Source of the DNA: Rhizobium sp.
Lineage (GTDB): Bacteria; Pseudomonadota; Gammaproteobacteria; Burkholderiales; Thiobacillaceae
DNA length: 62,489 nucleotides
Reading direction: 5' to 3'
NCBI GenBank assembly: GCA_019459285.1
Contig: JAIBEL010000028.1
Location: 1 to 62,489 of the forward strand
Both the position numbers and the translations under genes were made by a program. Positions 27,042 through 37,634 of this stretch are shown in pieces. Each line of letters begins with the position of its first letter. Position 1 is the stretch's first letter. A model generated the notes under the pieces. It saw nothing but the letters and a program-made list of their open reading frames with translations. It was not told the origin of the DNA and made no database searches.

Positions 27042-28436
27042 GTGATCCGATTTTTCCGGCACTATGTGCCGCTGAATTTATTGCTGCTGGTATTGATCGA
27101 AACGCTGATTCTGGGCGGGTCGATCTACGCCGGGGTAAGCGCCCGCTTCCTTGATGGCAGCGTGATTCCGCCTGAGCTCGACCCCCTGCTGCCCAAAGCC
27201 CTGACCTTCGCCGTCGTCATGCTGGGACTGATGACCGCGAGCGGGCTGTACGATCTCGAATGGCAGGGCGGAGTACGTGCCTTGCTGCAGCGCCTGGGCC
27301 TGAGTTTCGGACTAGGCTTGGTGACCATGAGCCTGCTGTTCTACTTCTTTCCCGCTTTGCTGGTCGGGCGGGGCGCCTTCCTTCTGTCTTTCGGCCTGGC
27401 ATTACTGGGCATTTTGCTCAGTCGCGCCCTGTTCATTCGCTGGGCACGCGTTGGCGCGCTCAAGACCCGCGCCCTGGTGATCGGCACCGGCAGCCGCGCC
27501 GCCCATGTCGAAGCCATGCTGGCCAAGCGTTCCCGCGCCAGCAATGTCCAGGTCATCGGCTATCTGCCGATGGGCGGTAGTCATCATTTCGTCGATCATG
27601 CTCGTATTCTCGACACCCAGGAACCGCTTCCTGAACTGGCGCTTCGCCTGCAAATCAGCGAAATCATCCTCGCGGTACGCGACCGCCGCGGCGGCGGCAT
27701 GCCGGTACAGGACCTGCTCAAATGCAAGCTGTACGGCATACGCATCCTTGAATTGTCCAGTTTCTTCGAACGCGAGAACGGCCATCTGCAACTCGACTCG
27801 ATGAATGCCAGCTGGATGATCCTGTCCGAGGGTTTTCACCAGGGCATGCTACGCGACACGGCCAAACGCCTGTTCGATCTGCTGGTGAGCGCCGCCATGC
27901 TGGTCGTCTGTCTGCCGATCATGGCCCTCACCGCCCTGTTCATCAAGCTGGAAAGCCCTGGGCCGGTGCTCTACCGCCAGGAACGCGTCGGCCAAGGCTG
28001 TCGCAATTTCACCATCCTCAAGTTCCGCAGCATGTGCGTCGACGCCGAAAAAGACGGCAAGCCGCGCTGGGCCGGCCAGAACGACAGCCGCGTGACACTC
28101 ACCGGGCGTTTCATCCGCCGCACCCGCATCGACGAGCTGCCGCAGATTTTCAACGTCTTCTTCGGCGACATGAGCTTCGTCGGTCCGCGCCCGGAGCGCC
28201 CCTATTTCGTGGCGGACCTGACCCAGAAAATTCCCTATTACGGCGTGCGCCACACCGTCAAACCCGGCATCACCGGCTGGGCGCAAGTACGCTACCCGTA
28301 TGGCGCGAGCGACGAAGACGCCATGCACAAACTGCAATACGATCTCTACTACGTCAAGAACCACAGCCTGTTCCTCGATCTCATGATCCTGTTCCAGACC
28401 GCGCAAGTCGTGTTGTGGGGAAAGGGCGTGCGCTGA
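27042..28436 (+). CDS. PEP-CTERM-associated sugar transferase (polyprenyl glycosylphosphotransferase)
   Basis: This 464-residue membrane enzyme has four or five N-terminal helices, a Rossmann-like CoA-binding-type middle (TRALVIGTGSRAAHVEAML at about 143-161), another helix near 285, and a C-terminal bacterial sugar transferase domain. The last shows LESPGPVLYRQERVGQ, FTILKFRSM, RRTRIDELPQIFNVF, MSFVGPRPERP and KPGITGWAQV. It transfers a sugar phosphate to undecaprenyl phosphate to start exopolysaccharide repeat units. The layout matches the sugar transferase family tied to XrtA/PEP-CTERM systems. The start is GTG; an ATG 13 bp upstream is out of frame and ends quickly. Confidence 0.9.
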   Translation: MIRFFRHYVPLNLLLLVLIETLILGGSIYAGVSARFLDGSVIPPELDPLLPKALTFAVVMLGLMTASGLYDLEWQGGVRALLQRLGLSFGLGLVTMSLLFYFFPALLVGRGAFLLSFGLALLGILLSRALFIRWARVGALKTRALVIGTGSRAAHVEAMLAKRSRASNVQVIGYLPMGGSHHFVDHARILDTQEPLPELALRLQISEIILAVRDRRGGGMPVQDLLKCKLYGIRILELSSFFERENGHLQLDSMNASWMILSEGFHQGMLRDTAKRLFDLLVSAAMLVVCLPIMALTALFIKLESPGPVLYRQERVGQGCRNFTILKFRSMCVDAEKDGKPRWAGQNDSRVTLTGRFIRRTRIDELPQIFNVFFGDMSFVGPRPERPYFVADLTQKIPYYGVRHTVKPGITGWAQVRYPYGASDEDAMHKLQYDLYYVKNHSLFLDLMILFQTAQVVLWGKGVR

Positions 28437-28458
28437 GCGCGCGCGCCCGGAACCGACC

Positions 28459-30543
28459 ATGCCCGACACCCTGCTTCTCCTGGCCGCCGTCGGTTATGGG
28501 CTGGCAGCGCTCGCTTATCTCGGCCTGTCCGGCCTGATCGTCGCCAGCTGGCGTCGCCGCCCGCAAGGCCGCCAACTGGTACTCGCAACCGGACTGAGTG
28601 CCATCTGGGGCGCATTCTCGGCACTCACGGCCTTAGGCGCCCTGCCCCCCCAGCTCGGCCTGGCGGCCGAAGTGGCGCGCAACGGCGCATGGCTGGCACT
28701 CCTGCTGTACATCCTGCAACTGCGTCTGCCCTTCGACGCCGCCCTGCCTGCGCCGATCCGCCTCATCCGTATCCTGAGCGGCATACTCGTCGGAGTTCTA
28801 CTTCTCGCCAGCGTCTACCCCTTCATTGCGCCGACCCAGCCAGTGCTAGCGCGATGGGCGGGCAATCTGGGGCTGGTTCTGCTGACCGTCATGGGTCTGG
28901 TGCTCACCGAACAGGTGTACCGCAGTACCCGCCCGGAAGACCGCTGGGCGATCAAGTTCCTCTGTCTGGGGCTGGGCGGGCTCTTCGTTTACGACTTCTA
29001 CCTCTATGCCAATGCCGCGTTGTTCAATGCCATGGACGCTCAGGTATGGGCCGCACGGGGCTATGTAGCCGCCCTGGTGACGCCGCTGATCGCCGTCTCC
29101 GCTGCCCGCAATCCGGAATGGGCCGCGCCGGTCGGCCTGTCACGCAGCATGGCGTTCCATACCGCCAGTCTGCTGGCTGCGGGCATCTACCTTCTGCTGA
29201 TGGCCAGCGCAGGCTATTACCTGCGCCTGTTCGGCGGCGAATGGGGCAACGTGGTGCAAACCGTCTTCATCTTCGCTGCCGCCATGCTGCTGGTGCTGCT
29301 GATGTTCTCCGGTACCTTGCGCGCCCGCTTGCGCGTGTTCCTGTCCAAGCATTTTTTCAGCTATCGCTACGACTACCGCGAAGAGTGGCTCAACTTCACC
29401 CGCACCCTCACCGAAGGCCGGCCCGGCGAGCAGCTATGCGAACGCGCGGTCGAGGCGCTGGCCGGGCTGCTCGAAAGCCCTGGTGGGGCACTCTGGATGC
29501 GCGAAGGCGATGCCGGCTATCAACGCGCCAGCCACTGGAACTGGGCCGATCTCCAGGGAACCGAGCCGGCCGATGCGCCGTTCATTCAATGGCTCTCCAG
29601 CAAGCAATGGGTGGTGGACCTGGACGAAATGAAAGTACGCCGCGATCTGTACGGCGACCTGAGTACGCCGGCATGGCTCGAACGCGCCGACAACGCCTGG
29701 CTGGTCGTGCCGCTGATGCTGCACGAGGAACTGCTCGGATTTGTCGTGTTGAAACACTCATTGGGCAATGTCACATTCAACTGGGAAGTCAGCGATCTGC
29801 TCAAGGTAGCAGCCCGTCAGGCGGCAGCGCATCTGGCCCAGATGCGGGCATCCAATCAGCTGATCGTGGCCCGCCAGTTCGAGTCGTTCAATCGCACCAC
29901 GACCTTCGTCATCCACGACCTGAAGAATCTGATTGCCCAACTGTCCCTGCTGCTGGCCAATGCGGAGAAACACAAACACAAGCCCGAGTTCCAGGCCGAC
30001 ATGCTCGATACGGTGGCGAATGCGGTCACCCGCATGAACAAGGTGCTGGCGCAACTGCGCCGGAGCAGCGATGCGACCCAGGCGCAGTCAGTGGCGCTGG
30101 CCGACATCCTGAATGAAGCCGTTGCCAGCAAACAGGCATTCAAGCTGCGCCCCACCCTGGAATTGCCGCCCGCGTCGTTGCGCGTGCGCGCCGAGCGCGA
30201 CCGACTCACCCGCGCGATCGGCCACTTGTTGCAAAATGCACTTGAGGCCACGCCGCCGACCGGCCACGTTACGCTGCGCGGTTTCGAGGAAGCCGGACGA
30301 GCGATTATTGAAATCGTCGACACCGGGTGCGGCATGGACGACGAATTCGTCCGCACCCGGCTGTTCCAGCCATTCGATTCGACCAAGGGAGCCGGCATGG
30401 GTATCGGTGCCTACGAATGTCGTGAAACCTTGCGTGCCTTGGGCGGGAACATCGAGGTGGACAGCACGCCTGGCCTCGGCACCCATTTCCGTCTCAGCCT
30501 GCCGCTGGACAATCATTCACCTGCTGGAGGAGACGCCGCATGA
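28459..30543 (+). CDS. prsK: PEP-CTERM system sensor histidine kinase PrsK
   Basis: This 694-residue inner-membrane kinase has about ten N-terminal helices (1-290), a GAF-like domain (about 315-460), a dimerisation/phosphoacceptor helix with FVIHDLKNLIAQ (His near 487), and an ATPase domain with an N box (LLQNALEATPP), DTGCGMDDEF and GAGMGIGAY. The long membrane sensor plus GAF layout is typical of PrsK. It passes phosphate to PrsR, whose gene overlaps by 4 bp. The signal sensed is not known. Confidence 0.93.
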   Translation: MPDTLLLLAAVGYGLAALAYLGLSGLIVASWRRRPQGRQLVLATGLSAIWGAFSALTALGALPPQLGLAAEVARNGAWLALLLYILQLRLPFDAALPAPIRLIRILSGILVGVLLLASVYPFIAPTQPVLARWAGNLGLVLLTVMGLVLTEQVYRSTRPEDRWAIKFLCLGLGGLFVYDFYLYANAALFNAMDAQVWAARGYVAALVTPLIAVSAARNPEWAAPVGLSRSMAFHTASLLAAGIYLLLMASAGYYLRLFGGEWGNVVQTVFIFAAAMLLVLLMFSGTLRARLRVFLSKHFFSYRYDYREEWLNFTRTLTEGRPGEQLCERAVEALAGLLESPGGALWMREGDAGYQRASHWNWADLQGTEPADAPFIQWLSSKQWVVDLDEMKVRRDLYGDLSTPAWLERADNAWLVVPLMLHEELLGFVVLKHSLGNVTFNWEVSDLLKVAARQAAAHLAQMRASNQLIVARQFESFNRTTTFVIHDLKNLIAQLSLLLANAEKHKHKPEFQADMLDTVANAVTRMNKVLAQLRRSSDATQAQSVALADILNEAVASKQAFKLRPTLELPPASLRVRAERDRLTRAIGHLLQNALEATPPTGHVTLRGFEEAGRAIIEIVDTGCGMDDEFVRTRLFQPFDSTKGAGMGIGAYECRETLRALGGNIEVDSTPGLGTHFRLSLPLDNHSPAGGDAA

Positions 30544-31892
30544 GCGACGCCAAACAAAAGATACTGCTGGTCGAAGACGATCCCGGGCTTCAAAAGCAGC
30601 TGAAGTGGAGCCTCGCCGATTACGAACTGGTCATGGCCGCCGACCGCGACAGCGCCATCGCCCAGTTGCGCCGCCACGAGCCCCCGGTCGTGCTGCTCGA
30701 CCTCGGCCTGCCGCCCGACGTCGACGGCGCCACCGAAGGCCTGGCGGCACTGCAGCAGATCCTGTCGCTCGCGCCGTCTACCAAGATCATCGTCGTCACC
30801 GGCAACCTCGATCGCAGCAATGCGGTGAAAGCGATCCATCTCGGTGCCTACGACTTCTTCCAGAAACCCTTCGACCCTGACGTGTTGGCCCTGATGATCG
30901 CCCGTGCCCTGCATGTCCATGCACTGGAAATCGAGAACCGGATGCTCGCCGCCAAACAGCGCGGCTCTGCCCTGCAAGGGCTGATCACCAGCAGCGAGCC
31001 CATGCTGAAGATCTGCCGTACCGTGGAAAAAGTCGCGCCTGCCAACGCCACCGTATTGCTGCTGGGCGAATCCGGCACTGGCAAGGAGGTGCTGGCACGT
31101 GGCGTCCACGAATTGTCGCCGCGTGCCGGCAAGCGTTTCGTCGCCATCAACTGCGCGGCGATTCCCGACACCCTGCTGGAATCCGAATTGTTCGGCTACG
31201 AGAAAGGCGCTTTCACCGGTGCCGCCAAGCAGACCATCGGTCGAATCGAATATGCCAACGAGGGCACGCTTTTCCTCGACGAAATCGGCGATCTACCGAT
31301 GCCCCTGCAGGCCAAGCTATTGCGCTTCCTGCAGGAACGCGTGATCGAGCGCCTGGGCGGCCGCGGCGAAATCCCGGTCGACGTGCGCGTCGTCTGCGCC
31401 ACCCATCGCGATCTCGCCGGCATGATTCGCGAAGGCAGTTTCCGTGAGGATCTGTACTACCGCCTGTCTGAAATCTCGGTGAAAATCCCGCCGTTGCGGG
31501 AGCGTCCCGGCGACGCCGTATTGCTGGCGCAAGCCTTCCTCGAACGCTATGCGCGCGAACAGGGTCGCAACATCCGCGGCTTCACGGCCGACGCGCTGGG
31601 AGCACTGGAAGCTCATGCCTGGCCCGGCAATGTGCGCGAGATGGAAAACCTGATCAAACGCGCCACCATCATGGCAGAAGGCAACCAGATCACCGCGGCC
31701 GACCTTGGGCTCGACACCGGCCACACCGAGCCCCCACCTTTCAATCTGCGCCAGGCGCGCGAGAACGCGGAACGTCTCGCCGTCAGCCGCGCCCTGGCAC
31801 ACAGCGACGGCAGCATCGCCCAGGCTGCCGAACTGCTCGGCATCACCCGTCCCACGCTGTATGACCTGATGGCAAAAATCGGCATGAAATAG
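30540..31892 (+). CDS. prsR: PEP-CTERM system sigma-54 response regulator PrsR
   Basis: This 450-residue protein has a receiver domain (ILLVEDDPGLQKQ at 6-18; phosphoacceptor Asp in VVLLDLGLPPD near 54). Its AAA+ domain has the Walker A GESGTGKE (about 182), the sigma-54 contact loop GAFTGA (about 224), GTLFLDEIGDLP, and the arginine-containing FREDLYYRL. A Fis-type helix-turn-helix closes it (SIAQAAELLGITRPTLYDLM). It activates sigma-54 promoters of PEP-CTERM and polysaccharide genes; sites with the right spacing occur at 10888, 26991 and 38858 in this window. Confidence 0.95.
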   Translation: MSDAKQKILLVEDDPGLQKQLKWSLADYELVMAADRDSAIAQLRRHEPPVVLLDLGLPPDVDGATEGLAALQQILSLAPSTKIIVVTGNLDRSNAVKAIHLGAYDFFQKPFDPDVLALMIARALHVHALEIENRMLAAKQRGSALQGLITSSEPMLKICRTVEKVAPANATVLLLGESGTGKEVLARGVHELSPRAGKRFVAINCAAIPDTLLESELFGYEKGAFTGAAKQTIGRIEYANEGTLFLDEIGDLPMPLQAKLLRFLQERVIERLGGRGEIPVDVRVVCATHRDLAGMIREGSFREDLYYRLSEISVKIPPLRERPGDAVLLAQAFLERYAREQGRNIRGFTADALGALEAHAWPGNVREMENLIKRATIMAEGNQITAADLGLDTGHTEPPPFNLRQARENAERLAVSRALAHSDGSIAQAAELLGITRPTLYDLMAKIGMK

Positions 31893-31941
31893 CCCTCGCG
31901 TACCACGTCGTCCCCTTCCCGCACGAATACTGGAGATCTTC

Positions 31942-34722
31942 ATGCCGTCCCCCCTTCCCGCTCCCCGGCTACTGCTGGCCCTGTTGCTTGGCGCATGTCT
32001 GTTGACGGCCTGCGGCAGGGAAGACAGTGCCACCCTGGTTACCGAAGCCCGGACCAAACTTGCGGCCGGCGATTACAAGGCTGCCATGATCCAGCTGAAG
32101 AATGCCGTGGCAAAAGACGAAAAGAACGCAGAGGCCCGCTTCGAGCTGGGCAAGCTGTATTTCGCCCAACTCGACCTGGCCAGTGCGGAAAAGGAATTCC
32201 GTCGTGCGCGCGAGGCTGGCTTCTCCGCCGACAAGGTCAATCCCATGATCGCCCGCAGCTTGCTGGGACAGCGCGAATTCCAGCGCGTGCTGGACGAGTT
32301 GCCGGTTCTGCCCGGCAGCGGACCGGAGACCGCCACACTGCAAGCGCTGCGCGCCACGGCCGAACTCGGACTGGAACACCGTGAGGAAGCGCGCAAAACC
32401 CTGCAACATGCACTACAGATCGCCCCTGCCAATGCCGAAGTGCAGCTGGCGTTGGCGAAGCTGGCCCTGGCGGACGGCGATTCCGCCAAGGCCATGCAAA
32501 ACCTTGACGTCGCACTGCGCATCGATCCCAAACACCTGGACAGTCTGTTGCTGAAAGGCGATCTGCTGCGTGCCACAGGAAAATCGGCTGAAGCTACAGC
32601 GATTTACCAGGAAGCGCTGCAGGTCGACCCACGCGACACGAATGCCCGTCTGGCCCTGGCAGGTCTCGCCATCACCGAGAACAGACTGGACGACGCGCGC
32701 AAGGAAGTCGAGGCGGCCCTTAAAGTGATGCCCAACAGCCTGCTGGCGCACTATACCCAGGCACTGATCGACTTTCGCGAGAAAAAAACCGAGGGCGCGC
32801 GCGACCACCTGGCCGATGTGCTGAAGAGTGCACCGGAATTCGTACCCGCGCTGTTGCTGGGTGGCTCGATCGAATATACGCTCGGCAATCTGCAAACTGC
32901 CGAAACGTATCTCAACAAGGTCGTCAAGGCCGCACCCGGCAACCTGTACGCGCTGCGCTTGCTGGCCGCCTCGCAGTTGCGTCTGGGACGCCCCGACGAC
33001 GCAGCGAATACGCTGGCTCCAGCCCTCAGATCGGCCAACCATGACGCCGGCATACTGATCGTCGCCGGCGAAGTCGCACTGGCAAGAAAAGACTTTGCCC
33101 AAGCCTCGGCTTTTTTCGAGCAGGCCGCGCAGCGCAACCCTGACAGTGCCGCCATCCGGACCGAACTCGGCATCTCCCGATTGGCCCAGGGCGACAGCCG
33201 CGCCATGGCCGACCTGCAAACTGCTTCCAATATGGAAGGCGCCAGCAGCCGAGCCGATACCTTCATCATTCTCAATCAGCTGGAACACAAGCAGTTCGAC
33301 GCCGCGTTGACCAGCATTGCCGCGCTGGAAAAGAAACAGGGCGCGAACCCCCTGGTCTGGAATTACCGGGGTGCCGCCTATCTCGGCAAGCAGGATACCG
33401 TCCACGCACGCGACAGCTTCGAACGCGCGCTCAAGCTCGACCCCAAGTTCTTCCCCGCTGCGGCCAACCTGGCGCAACTCGACCTGAAGGACAAGCAACC
33501 TGACGCCGCGCGCCAACGTTTCGAAGGCATACTTAAAGCCGATCCTCAGCACCTCAATGCCATGCTCGCATTGGCGGATCTGGCCCTGCGTAACCAGGAT
33601 GAAAAGACTTACATAAGCTGGCTGGAGAAAGCCGCCGCCGCGCATCCCCAGGCATTGCAGCCACGCGTGACGCTGGCAAGATACCTCCTCGCCAAAGGAA
33701 ACAAGAACAAGGCGCTCGCCGTGGCCCGCGAAGCCGTCAATGCCCAACCCGACAATCCAGCGGCCCTCGATCTTCTCGGCACGACGCAACTCGCGCTTGG
33801 GGATACGACCAACGCACTGGGCAGTTTTCGCAAGCTTGCCGAGCGCTTGCCCGAGCAGGCGGCTCCATTGATCAAGCTCGCCACCGCCCAGATCGTTGCA
33901 AAAGACCTCCCGGGTGCACGCAATACCTTGCAGGATGCATTGCGCATCCAGCCCGGCTTTCTCGATGCGCAGTTGATGCTGGGCGGCGTCGAAATTCAGA
34001 GCGCACGGTTTGATGACGCACTCAAACTCGCCAAGCAGGTGCAACAGCAAAAACCCGCTTCCCCCGCCGGCTTCACGCTCGAGGGCGACACCGCATTTGC
34101 GCGCAAGGACTACGCTGCCGCACTTGCCGCGTTCGAGCACGCACAGAAACTGGCGCCCTCCGGCGCGCTGCTGATACGTCAACTCCAGGTTTTCAATATC
34201 ACCCAACGCGCGGAAGCCGGCGAGAAGCGTCTCGCCGACTGGCTGGCCACCCATCCCCAGGATGCCAGCACGCGTGCCGCCCTGGCGGAAAACCTGCTCA
34301 AGCGGAAACAGTACGCAGCCGCAGTCGAGCAATACCTGATACTGGACAAGAGCAATCCAGGCAACCTGCTCGTGCTGAACAATCTGGCCTGGGCGCTGTC
34401 GGAGCTGAACGACAAACGGGCCATGCTCTTTGCCGAACAGGCACTGAAGCTGAAACCCGACAATCCGGATGTGCTCGATACTTATGGATGGCTGCAGGTT
34501 CGCATGGGCAATGCCGCCAAGGGCCTGGATACATTGAAGAACGCGCAATCCAAGGCGCCTGACGATGCAGACATCCAATGGCATCTGGCCTATGCACTCA
34601 ACGCAAACGGAGACAAGGCCCGCGCCCGACAGGAGCTCAAATCACTGCTCGATCGCCGTGTCGGCTTCCAGGGCGATACCGAGGCCCGTGCGCTTTACCA
34701 ACAACTGACCGCCACCCCCTGA
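31942..34722 (+). CDS. prsT: PEP-CTERM system TPR lipoprotein PrsT (copy 1)
   Basis: This 926-residue exported lipoprotein has a signal peptide ending in lipobox LTAC (Cys near 24). Almost the whole mature chain is tetratricopeptide helices, over 20 repeats, with recurring A-x-x-x-L-x-L-A-x-A patterns (LKNAVAKDEKNAEARFELG, ALQVDPRDTNARLALA). PrsT is known only by association with exosortase systems and probably scaffolds surface or polysaccharide machinery. It lies 49 bp after prsR and 8 bp before a second copy. Confidence 0.9.
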   Translation: MPSPLPAPRLLLALLLGACLLTACGREDSATLVTEARTKLAAGDYKAAMIQLKNAVAKDEKNAEARFELGKLYFAQLDLASAEKEFRRAREAGFSADKVNPMIARSLLGQREFQRVLDELPVLPGSGPETATLQALRATAELGLEHREEARKTLQHALQIAPANAEVQLALAKLALADGDSAKAMQNLDVALRIDPKHLDSLLLKGDLLRATGKSAEATAIYQEALQVDPRDTNARLALAGLAITENRLDDARKEVEAALKVMPNSLLAHYTQALIDFREKKTEGARDHLADVLKSAPEFVPALLLGGSIEYTLGNLQTAETYLNKVVKAAPGNLYALRLLAASQLRLGRPDDAANTLAPALRSANHDAGILIVAGEVALARKDFAQASAFFEQAAQRNPDSAAIRTELGISRLAQGDSRAMADLQTASNMEGASSRADTFIILNQLEHKQFDAALTSIAALEKKQGANPLVWNYRGAAYLGKQDTVHARDSFERALKLDPKFFPAAANLAQLDLKDKQPDAARQRFEGILKADPQHLNAMLALADLALRNQDEKTYISWLEKAAAAHPQALQPRVTLARYLLAKGNKNKALAVAREAVNAQPDNPAALDLLGTTQLALGDTTNALGSFRKLAERLPEQAAPLIKLATAQIVAKDLPGARNTLQDALRIQPGFLDAQLMLGGVEIQSARFDDALKLAKQVQQQKPASPAGFTLEGDTAFARKDYAAALAAFEHAQKLAPSGALLIRQLQVFNITQRAEAGEKRLADWLATHPQDASTRAALAENLLKRKQYAAAVEQYLILDKSNPGNLLVLNNLAWALSELNDKRAMLFAEQALKLKPDNPDVLDTYGWLQVRMGNAAKGLDTLKNAQSKAPDDADIQWHLAYALNANGDKARARQELKSLLDRRVGFQGDTEARALYQQLTATP

Positions 34723-34730
34723 GGTTCTCC

Positions 34731-37538
34731 ATGCGCCCCCACTTCCCACGTATCGCACCGCTCGCCCTTTCGCTCGCCCTGGTATTTTCCTCGGCGGTCT
34801 CACTGTCGGGCTGCGACCGCAGTGCTCATCTAAGCGTCGAGGAGCATATCGAACGTGCCAAGGATTTCCAGAGCAAAGGCGATACGCGCGCCAGCATCCT
34901 CGAACTGAAAAATGCGGTACAGAAGGATCCCAACAATGCGCAGGCACGCTGGCTGCTGGCTAACGCCTACCTCGACCTGCGGCTGGGCGGCGAGGCGGAA
35001 ACCCAGCTCGACAAGGCAGTAAAGCTCGGCATCAACCCGAAAAGCGCACGCATCCCGATTGCCCGGGCGCAGCTTTATCAGGGCAATTTCCAGAAGATTC
35101 TCGACACGCTGCCCGCAGTCGACACGGAGGAACCCGGCATCCTGGTCCAGATCCTGAATCTGCGCGGCAATGCCCTGCTCGGTCTCGGCAAGTATCCCGA
35201 AGGCTGCCAATTGTTCGACCGCGCGATCCAGTCGGACAAATCCTTCGCGCCGGGCTATCTGGGACGTGCGCGCTGCGAATACAGTGCGGGCCGCACCGAC
35301 GCAGCCGTAGCCAGCGCCAAGCAGGCCACCACCCTCGATCCGAGCCGCCTGGAATCCTGGTATCTGCTGGGCGATCTCTATCGTGCCATCCAACGGCCCG
35401 ACGACGCGCTTGCCGCCTATGACCACGCGCTCACGATCAAAGCCCAGGATTTTGACGCCATCGCCTATAAGGCGATGACCCTGCTGTCGGTCAATCGAGT
35501 GAAGGAAGCCGAAACCGAGATCAAGCGGCTCAACAGCCTGCGCCCGCAGGCTTTACTGGCCAAATATCTGAAGGCCTATCTGTATTACCAAGAAAAGAAG
35601 AACAACGAAGCCATCAACCTGCTGCAGGAAGTCCTCAAGGACAACCCCGACAACCCGCAGGCAAACCTGCTCTATGGCACGATCAACTATGCCCTCAAGA
35701 ACGACGAGATCGCCCTCTCCAGCTTCAACCGGGTTCTCAGCGCGACCGAGCTTCCCGAGGCGCGCCTGCTCCTGGCCGCCACCCAGTTGCGCATGGGCGC
35801 CAATGCCGATGTGATCAAGACCCTGGAACCGCTGCTCGTGCAGCGAAACAATGCCAAGGCTTACCTCCTGGCCGGCCAGGCGGCACTCAACCAGGGGGAA
35901 TCCGAGCGCGGCATGGCCTATCTGAGCCAAGCAAGCACGATTGACCCGAAAGACACGGTCATCCGCGGCACCCTGGCGCAAAACCAATTACTCACAGGCG
36001 ACCAGCAGGGCGTTCAGGGGCTGGAATCCGTCATCACAGCCAATCCGGACAATGCCCAGGCCTACTTGCTACTGACAACTTCACAAGTCAGCAAGACCGA
36101 CCTCAAGGGTGCGTTGGGTACCTTGCAGAAGATGGCCGTCGCGCAGCCCTCCAACCCGCTTCCTTATGTACTGATGGGCCGCATATACCTCATGCAGCGC
36201 AATCCGGCGGCCGCGCGACAAGCCTTTGAACACAGTCTGACGCTGGACGCCAGCTTCTTGCCTGCGGCCGGAGACCTGGCCAATCTCGATATCGAGGAAA
36301 AGAAACCCGCCCAGGCAAGCGAACGCTTCAAACGCATCCTGGTGAAATCGCCCGGCAATCTAGGCGCACTCATGGGGCAGGCACGTATCGCTCAGGCCTT
36401 GGGAGACCGGAAAGAATTCGTGTCGTATCTCGGAAAAGCCATCGAGGCACACCCGGATGCACTTGAACCCGTCAGCCAGCTCACCCTGTATTACATGAAT
36501 CAGGCACGCCAACCCGAACTGGCACTCGAAGTGGCGCAGAAAGCCGCCCAGGCCAACAATGGTAACCCGGCGTTCCTCGACAACTTGGGTCAGGCCCAAC
36601 TCGGCACCGGGCACAAGAAGGATGCTATCGACACCTATACCAATGTCACCAACCGGTCGCCCAATTCAGCCGTAGCCTGGTATCGCCTGGCCTGGGCGCA
36701 ACGGGTTGCCGGCGACATGAATGCAGCCTTGAAGTCATTGCAAAAATCAATTCGACTCACGCCCAATTATCTTGATGCGCATATTGCGCTGGCCGGCCTG
36801 TATGCCGCACAGGGCCAGCAGGAGAATGCCCTGCAGGAAGCGCGTGCGATCCAGACGCTGAATCCTCAGGCTGCGACCGGATACAACCTTGAGGCCGAAC
36901 TGGCCGCGCGTTTCAAGAAACCTGATGCGTCCTTGCAAGCCCTGGCACGCGCCTATCAAATCGCACCGTCTTCGGATACTGCGGCCACCTATCATCTGGC
37001 CCTGCTGCGGGCAGGGAAGTCCGGCCAGGCCGAACAAGTCGCCCAGCAATGGCTCAAGCAACATGCCAATGACAGCGTTTTCCGCATGTATCTGGCAGGG
37101 CTCTATCTACAAAAGCAGCAAACCGCCCAGGCCATTGCCGAGTACCAGCAAATTGTTAAAACCACGCCCAATCATGTGATGGCGCTCAACAACCTGGCGG
37201 CCCTGCTCGAGGAACAGAACGACCCTGCAGCGTTCGGTTACGCCCAGCGCGCTTACGGTCTACAGCCCTCCAATCCCGTCGTGATGGACACATATGGCTG
37301 GAGCCTCTTACAGCAAGGCAAAATCCAGGAGGCAACCCCCCTATTGAAACAGGCTGCCCAAGCCATGCCGGAAACGCCATCCGTGCAATATCACTGGGCC
37401 GCAGCACTGGTCAAATCCGGACAGGCCAGCGAAGCTCGAGTTCGGCTGCAGAAGCTGCTGACGTCACCCCAACGCTTTGACGAACGCGATAAGGCAAGCG
37501 CCCTCCTCAAATCCATCGAGGTTTCTAGCAACCGCTAA
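34731..37538 (+). CDS. prsT: PEP-CTERM system TPR lipoprotein PrsT (copy 2)
   Basis: This 935-residue lipoprotein has lipobox LSGC and more than 20 TPR units. It resembles copy 1 in order and length (both start RA/EA..K..GD.. and ILELKNAVQKDPNNAQARW or the equivalent) but is clearly diverged, so the duplication is old. The ATG at 34731 is chosen for the signal peptide and a GAGG ribosome-binding site, 8 bp after copy 1. The pair probably share a transcript. Confidence 0.88.
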   Translation: MRPHFPRIAPLALSLALVFSSAVSLSGCDRSAHLSVEEHIERAKDFQSKGDTRASILELKNAVQKDPNNAQARWLLANAYLDLRLGGEAETQLDKAVKLGINPKSARIPIARAQLYQGNFQKILDTLPAVDTEEPGILVQILNLRGNALLGLGKYPEGCQLFDRAIQSDKSFAPGYLGRARCEYSAGRTDAAVASAKQATTLDPSRLESWYLLGDLYRAIQRPDDALAAYDHALTIKAQDFDAIAYKAMTLLSVNRVKEAETEIKRLNSLRPQALLAKYLKAYLYYQEKKNNEAINLLQEVLKDNPDNPQANLLYGTINYALKNDEIALSSFNRVLSATELPEARLLLAATQLRMGANADVIKTLEPLLVQRNNAKAYLLAGQAALNQGESERGMAYLSQASTIDPKDTVIRGTLAQNQLLTGDQQGVQGLESVITANPDNAQAYLLLTTSQVSKTDLKGALGTLQKMAVAQPSNPLPYVLMGRIYLMQRNPAAARQAFEHSLTLDASFLPAAGDLANLDIEEKKPAQASERFKRILVKSPGNLGALMGQARIAQALGDRKEFVSYLGKAIEAHPDALEPVSQLTLYYMNQARQPELALEVAQKAAQANNGNPAFLDNLGQAQLGTGHKKDAIDTYTNVTNRSPNSAVAWYRLAWAQRVAGDMNAALKSLQKSIRLTPNYLDAHIALAGLYAAQGQQENALQEARAIQTLNPQAATGYNLEAELAARFKKPDASLQALARAYQIAPSSDTAATYHLALLRAGKSGQAEQVAQQWLKQHANDSVFRMYLAGLYLQKQQTAQAIAEYQQIVKTTPNHVMALNNLAALLEEQNDPAAFGYAQRAYGLQPSNPVVMDTYGWSLLQQGKIQEATPLLKQAAQAMPETPSVQYHWAAALVKSGQASEARVRLQKLLTSPQRFDERDKASALLKSIEVSSNR

Positions 37539-37634
37539 AGGTATCCATCCACCAAGCAAACGCGATACAAAAGGCCCTAGCTAGGCCCCTTTCTGATGGG
37601 AGGCGCAAGGAGGGTCGCTGTTGCCTCTGCCAAG

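Noticed and set aside
32413-34584. Minus-strand reading frame of 723 codons
   Set aside because: Antisense to the first PrsT gene, and its repetitiveness mirrors the TPR coding repeats.
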